Below are positions 1-10,993 of a stretch of DNA of 64,000 nucleotides, in pieces; the stretch's first letter is position 1, and the number at the start of each line of letters is the position of its first letter. The position numbers were made by a program, and so were the translations under genes. Where the stretch lies: NCBI RefSeq assembly GCF_025024155.1, contig NW_026251748.1, forward strand, positions 62,001 through 126,000, read 5' to 3'. The notes below the pieces were generated by a model that worked only from the letters and a program-made list of their open reading frames with translations, was not told where the DNA came from and did not search any database. The stretch is from Gamsiella multidivaricata (Eukaryota; Mortierellomycota; Mortierellomycetes; Mortierellales; Mortierellaceae).

Positions 1-2026
1 ATGAAAGTCGCTCAATGGCACATTACTATCCAGTCCACGCGCCAACGTCCATAGACATCCAACGATCGCATCCAGAACAGCACCACGCATCTCCTGACCC
101 TTTTCCTCTGCTCCGACCTGGACACCTTTTCCTGCAACAGCGCCTGCTTGCTGGAAGAGCCATGTCCAGCATTGTTCTGCATCGGCCTTCCTATGTTTGT
201 ACCACCATTTGCCAGGGACCGCATCCGCCATCGTCAATAAAAAGTTGTTCAGCGCCTCGATTGCCCGCAAATGTGTCGTGGCTAGCTGTGCTGTGATTTC
301 AGGTGCAACTGTTACTGGCGTAGGAATTATCTGCTCGGGAAAAGACAGCGGTGTGGGCGTTGCAAGGTTGATAAGTGCCGGAAAGACAGTGCTGATCAAG
401 ATATTGATGATAGGGTGACTAGAGAGGTCCATTGGAGTCTCCACTGAAGCGGCTGCCAACTGTTCCATTTCCCGCATGGTGCTCTCATCCAAGCCGTCGT
501 TCTTCTTATCATCCTGATTCCCATTCTCGAGATTATCTTCATCCTCGTCTCCCTCCATTTCGTCATCATCGCCGGTTGCGTCCTTCCAGTCTTCCTCCTC
601 CTCCTCTTCAACGCCCTCGACGCTCTCAGTGCAAATGTTGGCAATCAACTCCAGGGCGAGTTGAAGCGTCTGCAAGCGGGTCTCAATCGCGGCAAGGGCC
701 TGCTCCTCTGTGCTTGCTGGCTGGTTTGGTTTTGAAAGATCAGGTTCCTGTTTTTGCGCGTTCTATACAATAATTAATGGCCGTCAGAAACATTTAGAAA
801 GGATTCCGTCGATTTGAGGCCCTAGGTTCATCATGATATCCACAACAAGTCACCTACAACAACTTGAGCGGCGGCGGCGGCCTCGACGCTAGCTTTCTGA
901 AGATCATAGCCGAGTGCGCCGCTCAACACAGGGAGGACCGCGTTATGGATGTCTGTAAAATCGTTCTCTGATGCCTTGGGAGCGATGACAGTTCTCAGGT
1001 TGATGACAATTCCGCATGCCAGTGTCTTAATTAACAACTCCTGCTCTACATCAACATCCAATGTCAAAATGTTCATGAATGGCTTGATATAGTCGGTGTT
1101 CTTGACAAATACAGCTCGGCAATCTGGATTATCATCGGTGAGGGTGTAGATACACTGGGCTATGAAAGAGTAAAAACACGAGCAATGTTAGACATGTGCT
1201 TGCCAGATCGTCCGCGATAATTCGCCTGTCCGCTTTGCAACAGAATCAACAGCTCTTACCGGCGGCAACAATAACCTTGGGCGGTACCTTATCGATATTG
1301 CTCATGAACGACATGAGGAAAGGGACGATGTTGAGCTTGTTGACGAACTTCAACGCCTTTTCCGAGTTCTCGCTCATAGCCCAGATGATGCTGATCACAT
1401 TGTCTGCCCAATCCCATACAGTTTTGCGCTTTTCCTGCTCACTGCCGTTCGTCGCGGGACCACTGAGCATGCTGTCAATCATGGTTCCGAGTGCGGGAAT
1501 CAATGCCGCGACAGGCGTAAGGACGTTCTTGTTGTACATCTCGCTGATGACTTCATCACCACCAACAACTGTCAAATTGCGAAGAGCACCCAAGGCCTCC
1601 ACCACTACCTCGTGCACAGAGTCAGTCAAGCGCTCAACCAGGGCGCCAATCAGATTTTTACTGAGCATCAATCGACGAGTGCCGGCGTCGTGCATCAACA
1701 GGTTGCTGGCTCCTGCGGCAGCCCAAGCACGCTCGTTCGCGTCCGGCGAAGACAGCTATAGATGAGCACAGAGGAAAGGCATTTATAAATAAAATATGAG
1801 GAGAATAGCAATGGAAGTAGAGAAGGCCAAAGAAAAAAATGAAACATGAGGATTCTTTGTCTGAATGTGCTGAATGGGGAAGTAGCCCTACCTTGGCAAT
1901 CAAGGGCAGAATAGTCTCGACAGGGATAGGCTGGAGGCTCAGTGCCTCTTCGACCTCGGCATTCGTCTGCATCCCGGTAGCATTATGACGGCTCTGCTTC
2001 TTCTTGTTGTTCTTTATTTTACCCAT
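1..2026 (-). CDS. SYO1: Syo1/HEATR3-like ribosomal protein import adaptor, C-terminus cut by window edge
   Basis: Syo1 is an ARM/HEAT-repeat adaptor that escorts ribosomal proteins uL18 and uL5 into the nucleus with importin. Exons read on the minus strand: 2026-1892, 1755-1260, 1159-858 and 762-1, all GT-AG and phase-consistent, giving 565 residues before the edge. The start MGKIKNNKKK is a basic N-terminus typical of the family. Exon 2 has the conserved ARM core (GTRRLMLSKNLIGALVERLT, then ALGALRNLTV and MYNKNVLTPV). Exon 4 starts with a low-complexity linker holding a long Glu/Asp stretch (EEEEED, GDEDEDN), which matches the acidic loop of Syo1, and then returns to helical repeats with GCLWTLARG, a family signature. 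Usual length is about 650-700 residues, so roughly 100 residues lie outside the window. Domain assignment is recognition by eye; no search was run. Confidence 0.88.
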
Positions 2027-2911
2027 AGTAGATAGTAGGGAATGGTATGTGGAGCAAGGTTGAGGAGAGGATAACCAAGGTGAAGCACAAAAAAAAAAAA
2101 AGCGTTGGCTCGTGGCTTGTTTGTTTGTGTTTTCCGCACAAACCATCGGCAAACGCGTAGGGGGGGGGGCTGTGCCCTCACTCGAGCCCATACTAGCCAA
2201 TAAAGAGCTTTAAAAGTCAACCAGTTAGGACCCGCTTTAATTATCCCAGACTGGAGCCTGTAAGCAGCTTCCTCGATCGCGCTGACTAGTCTGCGCAGTC
2301 CATAGCCACCTGTCTTCTCCGTAAAGGTTCCAATGCTTTCATATGAGATCGTCAGCTTATTATGTCAAGCTACACAAACTACAAAAAAAAAGCGGATTCA
2401 AGTAATATATGTATTTAGGCCTATGGCGGACGGCGCGGTCGATGCGAGCACGTTGCATTATTACAAGCACAGCAAAGGTAAAACTTCATATAATACACGT
2501 TTCATTGATACCTTTCGGGATAACATAGGCAAGTGTATCCCAACCACCAAAATCTCTACTTTCCGCGTCATCGGGAAACAGTCGTCTACATTTACAGATG
2601 TAAGTAAACGCGCCCTGAATGTCACTAATATAAAGAGTCCCGGGCTGGTATAGGAACTTCGAATATTGTGCCACGCCCTCGATTACGTTCACAAAAATCC
2701 CCTTCACTACGGATATACATAGTACAATACGCTCACATTTAGAGCCGGAGCCAGGTCGGACTTCAGCTTTTAATTGAAATCGAGCTGCGTTCAAGATCCT
2801 CTTGTCTCTCGCCTCTAGTTTCCTGTTTCTTTGCGGCTATTTTCTTTCCGCCTCAATCAATACACTCTGAGTTAATGCATACCCTCTACTCGCCACATGC
2901 TTGGTAATAAA
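2027..2911. other. Intergenic, AT-rich, no supported gene
   Basis: No reading frame with recognisable conservation or a convincing set of splice sites was found here. A 102-codon minus-strand frame (2794-2486) has fairly protein-like composition but matched nothing I recognise and lacks clear partners. An A-run at 2090-2101 and a G-run at 2161-2169 lie in the presumed 5' region of the Syo1 gene. Confidence 0.5.
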
Positions 2912-3674
2912 ATGCGTGCCAAAACACCGCTACTAGTCGCTGTGTTGCTGAACACTGTTGTATCAATAGCGTGTGCATCCGATCCGAAACTTTCAAGGTT
3001 CCAAGGTAGATACAAGATATAGTCATCCAGGGCACATTGACGGTACATCCATATATCGCTCGTACTGATCAAAGAGAATCCTATTTAATATCATATACGA
3101 TTAGCACCTCAAGAGGAAATCGATACCTCAGAATCTTTCGCGGACACAGAGCTTCATCCATGACTTCCAATGAACCGACTTCTGGAGTAAATATGGGGAA
3201 CATCGGCAGCACAATAGAATATGCCTTTTTCCTAATATCTCGAACTCGGAGTTGCTACAGGGTTCCAGCAAATCCTTGCCTAATGCTACCGCAAATCCAA
3301 GTGTAAACGTGCCAGCTGAAACCAATACTGCCTTCAACCCACAGATGCCCGCCAGTCGTCTTACGATGGTCAATCCCAAATTCAACCAGACCGACCCTCT
3401 TCTATACGCCATTAGAAGTTTAATCACCTTTAAGTGGTCATTCGACAAAACAACAATGATTTTCGCGCCAGAAAACCTGGCTGTAGAAGTCACTCGGAAC
3501 TCGGAACCAGCAGAAACCTGGCGCATTGTAAACGTCTCTAGCGCGACCGCTGAAGTTCTGTGGGACACGTCCAATATTAAAAGCTGGTACTCTTCATGGG
3601 ATTCTATACACTATAATTCTAAGATCTTTCTTCCCGCGGTTGATGTGCAAGCAACATACAAAAACATATACTGA
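2912..3674 (+). pseudogene. Decayed DUF7137-family secreted protein gene
   Basis: DUF7137 proteins are fungal secreted or GPI-anchored proteins of unknown function. A signal-peptide exon starts at 2912 (MRAKTPLLVAVLL, ending SIACAS) with a donor at 3006. After one probable middle exon, the main exon from 3251 gives the family core: FNQTDPLLYAIRSLITFKW, then TMIFAPENLAVEVTR, then ETWRIVNVS and VLWDTSNIKS. Directly after this the frame is lost. The expected continuation (LLMGYYTLYIYD in relatives) appears one frame over as LFMGFYTL, followed at once by in-frame stops, near 3585-3625. The open frame itself runs on with unrelated residues to 3674. Core conservation followed by a frameshift and stops points to a recent pseudogene. 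A sequencing error could explain the shift but not the extra stops. Confidence 0.7.
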
Positions 3675-6256
3675 CCCCACTATTTCTCATTCATATAATG
3701 CTAGAAGTATCCATTATTCTAAGATAGGTAAACAAGGCATGGCGACTAATAGCCATCTGATCCCGTATGCCAATCTTCACTTTGGTCTTTAAGTACCTGT
3801 AAGCACCATTGTTTAAGATTTGGCCTACTAAGCAACGATGTTATTATCATATCCAATTGACGTATCGCTTCTATCTCTTACACCGTAAATTAGGATAGAA
3901 GCATCCCTAAAACAGACAGTAGACTACGTCTTTACTTGATTGTCGTTAAACTGCTTCAATTTTTAATATGATAATAATTGCGGATGGACATGCCATTGTG
4001 GAATATAGAGAAGTATTGCGCGACCTGCTGACTCATAGGAAATGCACCTGGCAAGGTCTCTATCTAGTTGACTGGGAACTGCTGCACTTACCACATTTCG
4101 CGTTTTGCAGACGCGTTTTTTTTCTTCTTTCTATCACTGTGCTTTTTAGGTGCCTCATTATCAAACAGCGCATTACCATGGATTTCCACGGCCACGGACG
4201 TAGCGACAATACATACCAAACAAATCTAAACAGGTTTACTTGGTGTTCTGACGTGCCCATTGCCTGAAGTAAAATGCGCTATGTGTATTCAGGCAAACAC
4301 GTTACTCTTAACATGTCTACGCCTCGCCCAAAATTTTGTCCGACAAGTCTAGGGGATTTGCTAGTGTCGATTTCAAATTTGCTTATGGCATAATTTTCCT
4401 CGAGCTCGAGAGGAGAAAAATAATTGCATCTGTATCTAATAATATATCCGAAGAGCATTGTAGAGGAGTACAAATAGGGCTCTCACTCCAAGATGTCTGC
4501 CATTAAACTGTGGATAAACATCCTCTGGGCAGTGGTTTCCTGGTAATTTGAAGGAACAGCACAATAACAAGTTGTGAAAGTAAGGAAAGACCAAGTCTGC
4601 ACTGCGGACATCACTTTGCGAACATCATCATGTTGCGGACAAATATAAACAGCTTCCTGTTGACAGTTTCTCCATGGCCCAAGTTATGGTCAACAGGCCC
4701 AAATATGAGAAATAGGCTGATAGAGATAAAGAAGCACTTACAAAAAAAGAATAGAAGTCATGGAATGAGAGCCGCAAACGACGCTAAAATATATTCTATA
4801 CACCAGTGGTTCTAAAGCGTGGGTGGGGGAAAGCGATGACAGCTCCATCATCTTCGATCATCTCTCTCTTCTCATTCCCCCCATCCTACCATTCTCTTTC
4901 TTTCGTTTTCAGTTTTCTCTGGTGCGGCTACTTCTGTCCCTCTCTTTACCGTGGTGCCGTGAGGATCGTTAATGACGTCTATATCGGCCTAAGACACCTG
5001 ATTTTCTCAAACATCCAGGTACGAGGGATAGAGCCTTAAACGACAGGATACTCCTCCATGGGGCGAGTGAGATGAACATCCGGGTCTACAGCAAGCACGC
5101 AGACACATCCTCGGATGGACAGAAAAAGAAGCAATCGGCCTTAATAGACCTGAGACATTAGAATATTGTGCATGCACAACAGATGAAGCATTATCGATCA
5201 ACCGGCCCCAGCTCCAGTTCCAGCCAGGAGCACCACTATAGTTCCACCGTAGTCCCACTAATCACTGTCCATTCTCTACACTACATCCACGTAGGCTTTC
5301 ATACTCCTAAGGCACATACATCTAAGGTACGGACGGTCGCCGAATATCCACCGCTTGGCCCTGGCCTTCGGACCAATAACAGACAGCAGTTTACTCCCGT
5401 CCTCCATTCTTCACGTAATACCTGTCCATTTAAACACCCCTCGTCCACCCGCGTTTTTTTTTTTTTTTTTTTCAGCCAAAACCTCCCCCCCCCTCCTCCT
5501 CTCCTCCCCCCCATTCGCCCGCCTTTCCTCAGCTTCTGTGCTTCTCCTCTTCCTCTTTGAGGCCAAGTTGTCCTGTTTTCTCTCACCTGCTTCCATCCCT
5601 TTTCGAGTCAGCCGCACGCCTTTTGAGCATCCTTCTCGTTCAGCCGTCTCTGTGCGTCGTAGTTTTTGTTGAACACAGTTCACCAACAGCAGTCTTATTA
5701 TACAGACAGCTAACCGCATCAACTCGCTTTTATTTCCTACACTTCCATTTCTCTCTCCACCCACGCTTTGCACGCAGACACACGCATTTTCTGCATTCCT
5801 CATCATTCCTGTTTCGGTTAATTTCATTACACGACGGTTGGTTCTTGCAGTGCATATAGGATATATTACAAGGCCCGGCAGTTGGCTGCATATTTCGTGC
5901 CTTTAACATATCCATCCATTTACAAACATCTCATCCCTTTTTTTGTTTTATTTATTTTCTGCATCTCCTTCTTTTCGCTCTACAGACCTCTTCTCTCACT
6001 TGTTTTCTGCTTGAACTCAGCCAACCCTGGAAAGACAACGAAAGCGCTTCCTCTCCCACATAATTCGATACACTGTATACCCTGGTCCGACGTCTGCTTG
6101 TCCCACAAGGTGAGTTGCCCTCGCCCTTGTCTTGTGCTGTTGCTGATACCAGGAACAGAGTGACCCCGATGAATCTAGGAACAGTGCGCTAAACAAACGC
6201 TCACCATTGGTTGGGTGTGATTTGTGATATGCGATCGATATTTAGATTAAAGAACC
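3675..6256. other. Gene-poor stretch; 3' half pyrimidine-rich promoter/5' UTR
   Basis: From 3675 to about 5300 the DNA is AT-rich with no supported gene. From about 5400 to 6100 the plus strand is strongly C/T-rich, with a T-run at 5456-5472 followed by C-runs, consistent with the promoter and 5' UTR of the membrane-protein gene starting at 6257. A possible 5' UTR intron begins at 6110 (AAG then GTGAGT) and could end at a CAG near 6154. Frames of about 100 codons in the pyrimidine tract are Ser/Phe/Pro/Leu low-complexity and are not called as genes. Confidence 0.5.
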
Positions 6257-7975
6257 ATGTCCTCGTCGCCGTCTTTGTTCCCCGTCTTCGCGAAGGCTGG
6301 GTCCTTGCACTCCCTTTCTTCTTCTTCGACTTCTTCCTTCCATTCTTCATCTTCTTCCGCGTCCTCCCCACTCTCTTCGTCAAGAAAGCTCCCTTTCATC
6401 CTCCTCGTTGCATCCATCGCCATCTCGTCTCTGTGGGTTCCTCTGGCCGACGCTTCCTCCGCTTCTCCAGTAGCCCTTGACACCTCCACTTCATCCCCTG
6501 TCTCACTCGTGTCCTCGACCCCTGACACCCACATTCAATTTCAGGACTCAGAGGAAGCATACGTTCCTGCCGTCGCTGAACTACTCCCTGGCGTGCAACT
6601 CCACAAGCGCGCCCCTCCTCAACCCTCACCAGCCGTAACCACCACTGACGCAGCTTCAAAACCAACAAAGATTAAGAGCCCCCCCACCAACACCAACAGC
6701 AGTGGCGCCCCCAAGCCGACCATGTCCTCTACCGCGACTGGCACAGCCACTCCGACACCCACTGCGCTTCCCGACTCTAAAGGTGATACGGCACTTTTTG
6801 GCAAGCCCTCTGTCATCGCTGGCTACAACCTCACCACCGGCATCCTCATTTACAGTGCGTTCATGATCCTCTTCGTGGCTGCTATCGGATCAGCCACCTG
6901 GCGACGCGCCAAATACCGCAACCAGTTTCGACTGCAGCAGCAAAGGAATCTGGAGGGCGGTCGGGTCAATGGTGATAAGGGGTCCAAGAAAGGAGGCGGA
7001 GATTCCGAATTGAGTGACGCCGCCCTGTTTAAACAAGCCTCCATCAGCAAGCGGGCCTTGATGAAGGATGTCGGACCCGGCGGCGTCCTGGCTGCGAATG
7101 AGGTTACACGGAACAAAATCGCTGCCGCAAATGGAGCAGGACGTTCGTTTGATGATCGGAGTGACTATGATCAACAGTCTGGACAAGGCGTTCGTTTTGG
7201 CGAAGGCACTGGCAACGGCAGGTCCACTGGTCGCGCCGGAGGCATGAAGAAACCCAATCGAGACGATATAAACCAAGGTGCCTATGAGATGAACTCGTAT
7301 GGACATCTGAACGGCCCTCTTTCGTCGTATCAGGACAATCAGGATACCACGGATTACAGTCGCCCACCAATGACCGAATCCGCCGACCCCTACTATTCTT
7401 CTGGAAGCTCAAATTCCGGCTACCTGGACCAGATTGACGATCATCACTACAGCTCTGCGGGTGGTCATAATCCTCAAAAACCCAAGCCTGCCCATCACAG
7501 ACATCAATCCCAGCAAGATTCAATTTCGACCGCAGCATCGTCCTCACCTCAGCCTCAATATCAGCAGCCCACGTATGTCCAGCGTACAAATTCAAGCCGT
7601 ATGCCCCAGAAGGAGCTGCATGATGGAAATAATAACTACAGGAGCAATTCCGGACGTCGTGCAGGGACCACAACTTCAACTAGGGGTTTGGACAACAACA
7701 ATGGCCAACTATCAAGGATAGCCACTCAAGGAATCTTAGATCGCGCAGGATCTGGCAATTCTGGAACTGGTTCCCCTCTGGATGGCGGTATGTCGCGTGC
7801 AGGAAGCAATGCGAGCTCAAACCGGACGCGTGTTGCAGCTAGTCCAACACAGTCGCACCCAACCCCGATTGCACGTTCCAACAGCACGCGTTTACCACCT
7901 TCAATGCGTGTTGGCACACCTCAGCTTCAACTCTCGAGTCTTAGCCAACAGACTAACAACCATGACTACATGTAA
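6257..7975 (+). CDS. Single-pass membrane protein of unknown function, 572 aa
   Basis: An intronless frame of 572 residues. The N-terminus is Ser-rich and followed by a hydrophobic segment at about 45-60 (LPFILLVASIAISSLW) that can act as a signal peptide or signal anchor. A dibasic LHKRAPP at about 115-120 resembles a Kex2 cleavage site. A Thr/Pro/Ser-rich stretch (about 121-175) looks like an O-glycosylated stalk. A second membrane helix lies at about 195-215 (GILIYSAFMILFVAAIGSAT), followed by WRRAK, a positive stop-transfer signal. The remaining 350 residues are Gln/Asn/Ser/Gly-rich and probably a disordered cytoplasmic tail. The architecture (cleaved signal, Ser/Thr stalk, one helix, long tail) resembles fungal wall-sensor or Mid2-like proteins, but no family-specific motif is visible and I do not assign one. 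The start ATG has a good context (AGAACCATGT). Confidence 0.8.
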   Translation: MSSSPSLFPVFAKAGSLHSLSSSSTSSFHSSSSSASSPLSSSRKLPFILLVASIAISSLWVPLADASSASPVALDTSTSSPVSLVSSTPDTHIQFQDSEEAYVPAVAELLPGVQLHKRAPPQPSPAVTTTDAASKPTKIKSPPTNTNSSGAPKPTMSSTATGTATPTPTALPDSKGDTALFGKPSVIAGYNLTTGILIYSAFMILFVAAIGSATWRRAKYRNQFRLQQQRNLEGGRVNGDKGSKKGGGDSELSDAALFKQASISKRALMKDVGPGGVLAANEVTRNKIAAANGAGRSFDDRSDYDQQSGQGVRFGEGTGNGRSTGRAGGMKKPNRDDINQGAYEMNSYGHLNGPLSSYQDNQDTTDYSRPPMTESADPYYSSGSSNSGYLDQIDDHHYSSAGGHNPQKPKPAHHRHQSQQDSISTAASSSPQPQYQQPTYVQRTNSSRMPQKELHDGNNNYRSNSGRRAGTTTSTRGLDNNNGQLSRIATQGILDRAGSGNSGTGSPLDGGMSRAGSNASSNRTRVAASPTQSHPTPIARSNSTRLPPSMRVGTPQLQLSSLSQQTNNHDYM

Positions 7976-8738
7976 ACCTGTGGAGCCGGTTCATATACCT
8001 TGGATAATTTTATGAGGACTGGTACTCCACAGACTCTCGAAGCCTTATGGTACATTACATGCCAAATAGAATACTTATAGACTTACGAGCTCTTCTCGAT
8101 ATTTGCCTCCCCGCTACATCATCTCACCTAAAAGCATAGCATCTGCCAAAAAAATATACATGCATATAAATCCCAGCTAGTCTTGTAAATGCATCAAAGA
8201 TGTTATTTATAGAAAAAAAGAAAAATGCCTGCATTTATGGTCAAATTGAGTACGGGTAACCGGCAGCGTTTCCATGCTTTTGATCCTTGTCTGTGGATTC
8301 ACCTGGATCACTGCAGCTATCGGCAGAATTCTTAGCTTGCTACATTGCTGCCATCTCCTTTTTCAATCGTTGGAGGCTGGTTACTTGGTGCAATGTCTAT
8401 GATAAACAATCTCGTTCTTTTAATCATGGCCAAGTTGCACCCTAAACTAGAGGATGTCTGTCTCAAAACCATTATGCTTAGAAAGAGAACTAGTACCGAG
8501 CGGTGGTAGATTCAGGAGCCAGTAACACTTTCGACAAGCAAGACAGTATGGCTGATATGCCACGCTTGGGAAGGGTCAAAAATAATCGTTAATTCCGAAC
8601 AGTGACATCAGTCGAAGAACTTTGACTGGAAATACATGACCAGTGTTTTCCGAGATCTTCGGACAATGGCATCTCCATCCAACCCTCCACATCCCACCTC
8701 TCTCCACTCTCTCCTTTTTCAGCTCGATAATATCCAAC
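7976..8738. other. Intergenic between membrane protein and NDUFA6 genes
   Basis: Holds the 3' region of the upstream gene, then the promoter of the NDUFA6 gene, with a short C/T-rich stretch (8660-8730) just before its ATG. Nothing else recognisable was seen. Confidence 0.5.
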
Positions 8739-9481
8739 ATGTCTGCTGCCATGGCTGCCCATTTGTCGGTGGCGACTGCCCAGTCATCATCGCTCACTGC
8801 TGCTCGTCAAAATGTTATCCACCTCTACCGCGATTTCCAGCGTGGAGTAAGTTGAACATGTGTATCCAGGCTACTCTCGGCACGATCGGAATAGGTGTCA
8901 GCCAGGAATCAACTCCTGTCAGGAAATACGACGCAGGGTGAAATTCAGAGTCAGAGAGGCTATTCGATGCACGATAACAGGCTTTCAGAGGTTGGATTCA
9001 GAAATATATATTTGCGGGTGTCGCGTTATCCAACAACACCAAGGTTGAAGGATATTATAGGATAAGAGTAACACGAGCATCTAAGGAGTCGACCGCAAAG
9101 AATTAGGACAAAGCAGAGCAGAGCACAGCGCTGTCTAGAACTGGCCTAATGCAGCGTTCTGTTATTAACCTGACGTGTATTGTTCCCTACTGCTTTCTCG
9201 ACACAAAAAAAATACATTAGGTTCCTGAGATCATGCGTACACACCAAATCGATATCCCCATGTCCATGATCCGTACGAAGATTCGCGAGGAGTTTGAGCG
9301 CCACCGCGACGTCAAGGATTTGGCTGTGATCGACATCTTGCTGCTCAAGGGTCGTCAGGAGTACCAGGAGACCATGAATGCGTGGAAGCAGGAGACTCAC
9401 ATCATGCGCTACTTTATTAAGGATGATGCTCCTCCCAAGCCCGAAGGCTTCCTGGAAAAGTTTTTGGCCGGCAGAGATTAA
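8739..9481 (+). CDS. NDUFA6: Complex I LYR subunit NDUFA6 (B14)
   Basis: An accessory subunit of mitochondrial NADH:ubiquinone oxidoreductase that binds the acyl carrier protein through an LYR motif. Two exons, 8739-8846 and 9221-9481, phase 0, joined across a 374-bp intron (GTAAGT...TTAG), give 122 residues, the usual length. Residues 29-33 are LYRDF, the LYR motif with its conserved Phe. Exon 2 carries the family pattern: VPEIMRTHQIDIP, MIRTKIREEFERHRDV, then WKQETHIMRYF and PPKPEGFLEKF, close to animal NDUFA6. The start was set at MSAAMAAHL because the frame upstream is C/T-rich and unlike the family. Products of this family are imported into mitochondria without a long cleaved presequence, which fits the short N-terminus. 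Confidence 0.95.
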
Positions 9482-10993
9482 GAAATCCGAGAAGTACCAA
9501 AAAACAATATAGACAGGAGGGAAGAGAGTCCGTTCACGGAGCAGGAAGCGATGGACAGGAGACAACTGTACACAGCAAAATAAATACGAATTATTGTAAT
9601 GATCCATGTTCACAATGTGTGCTCAGCGCTCTGTAAAGATATCTATTGTATGAGCTTTGAGCCAGACGCAAATACTGGAAGAAAAGAGATGTGCTACAAC
9701 TAAACTGGTAACGCCCATCTTAACAAAGAAAGCAACAGTAGTGGCCCCCCAATTATCACACCTCGTTTGCATGGGAGCCGTAATGAGCATCGTAATATCT
9801 ACTCGACCTAATGTGAGAGCGCCAGGATATGATGTCCAAAGGCCCCGACATGTAGCAGCGGACCTGTTGCCATCGTAGCGAACTCCAATCGGAGCAGGGC
9901 GAGACGTATATGAAGCTACGATCTGACCAAGAGTTTATCCAATCAGAGGCACAAATAACGTTGCATAGAGCAATCCCTGAGGAGCCATCTCCCTGGTCAG
10001 TAGCACCAAGGTGTATGAACTTATAGTTCTTGAACGGAACATAAATCTGTGTGGAATGATGAATACGCTCTCAGATTTCATTTCAGGTACACTGTATACT
10101 CAATTGCACCTTCGCCTAATTGACGACCCTCCTTTCATCTCTCTGCCTCTTCACCCTTGGCCCTTCACCACACCTCTCCCATAACAAACACTACTTCTTG
10201 TCTTTGTCCATCCTCCTCGGCATCACGAGAAAGCACCCAGGAATAACTGCTATCCGCAATCCACGTTATCGCCTACCCCTCTTCCATTTCCAGGTACAGC
10301 CAATTGACCCCCTCTCATGGCTGATTCACAGCATACTTTCAAGTCATCGTTATTGGTTAGGAGCGACATCATCATCCCGCCATCCCCTTGCTACACCATC
10401 AGCTCATCGTACTTGATTCAGTCGCCGGTCACTAAACCCGTACTCGATCACTCGCACTAAAACCAAACGACATCTATCACATCACATCCCGCCCTCTGCA
10501 GGGACTTAAAAAAAAAAAGTATCGATTTCTACCTGCACTCCGACCGCCTGCAACTGCTAATTTAATTAGCGTTAATGCACACAAGGATCTGATGAAGCGG
10601 AAGCGTAACTACTATCGCACACCATGGACTCCCAGCTTCCTCTCTTATTGACGTGCAGAGGATGTCACTGCATGACAAAGCGCATGGACATTAAAATCTG
10701 GACCGTTTTTTATAAAAAAAAAAAAAAAAAAAGGAAGGATGGGAGAGAGGGGAACCTCGTCTTCAAGAGCATCAAGAGTAATGGACGGCGTCAATAAATA
10801 CGCAATTGAACATGTCTGATGCTCAGGTCAGCAAGGAACAAAGCTTCGCACTAGCAATAAAAGCGAAAGAGCCCCTTGCGCACTGTCGCAGACAATATGG
10901 TCCTAACGATCTGCTTCTTTTCATCAATCACAATATAGACGCTCGGGGGCGAATAATCACATCTCACGAGAGCAACCAGGAGATCTATTTACG
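9482..10993. other. Intergenic, 1.5 kb; pyrimidine-rich leader upstream of arrestin-like gene
   Basis: No gene is supported. From about 10110 to 10420 the plus strand is C/T-rich, and an A-run of 18 lies at about 10714-10731. Both probably belong to the promoter and 5' UTR of the arrestin-like gene at 10994. Confidence 0.45.

Noticed and set aside
2486..2794. 102-codon minus-strand frame with fairly balanced composition
   Set aside because: No recognised family and no splice partners; kept only as a note in the intergenic entry.
5355..5859. Open frames of about 100 codons in the 5.4-5.9 kb pyrimidine tract
   Set aside because: They are Ser/Phe/Pro/Leu low-complexity translations of C/T-rich DNA on both strands, with no conserved motif.
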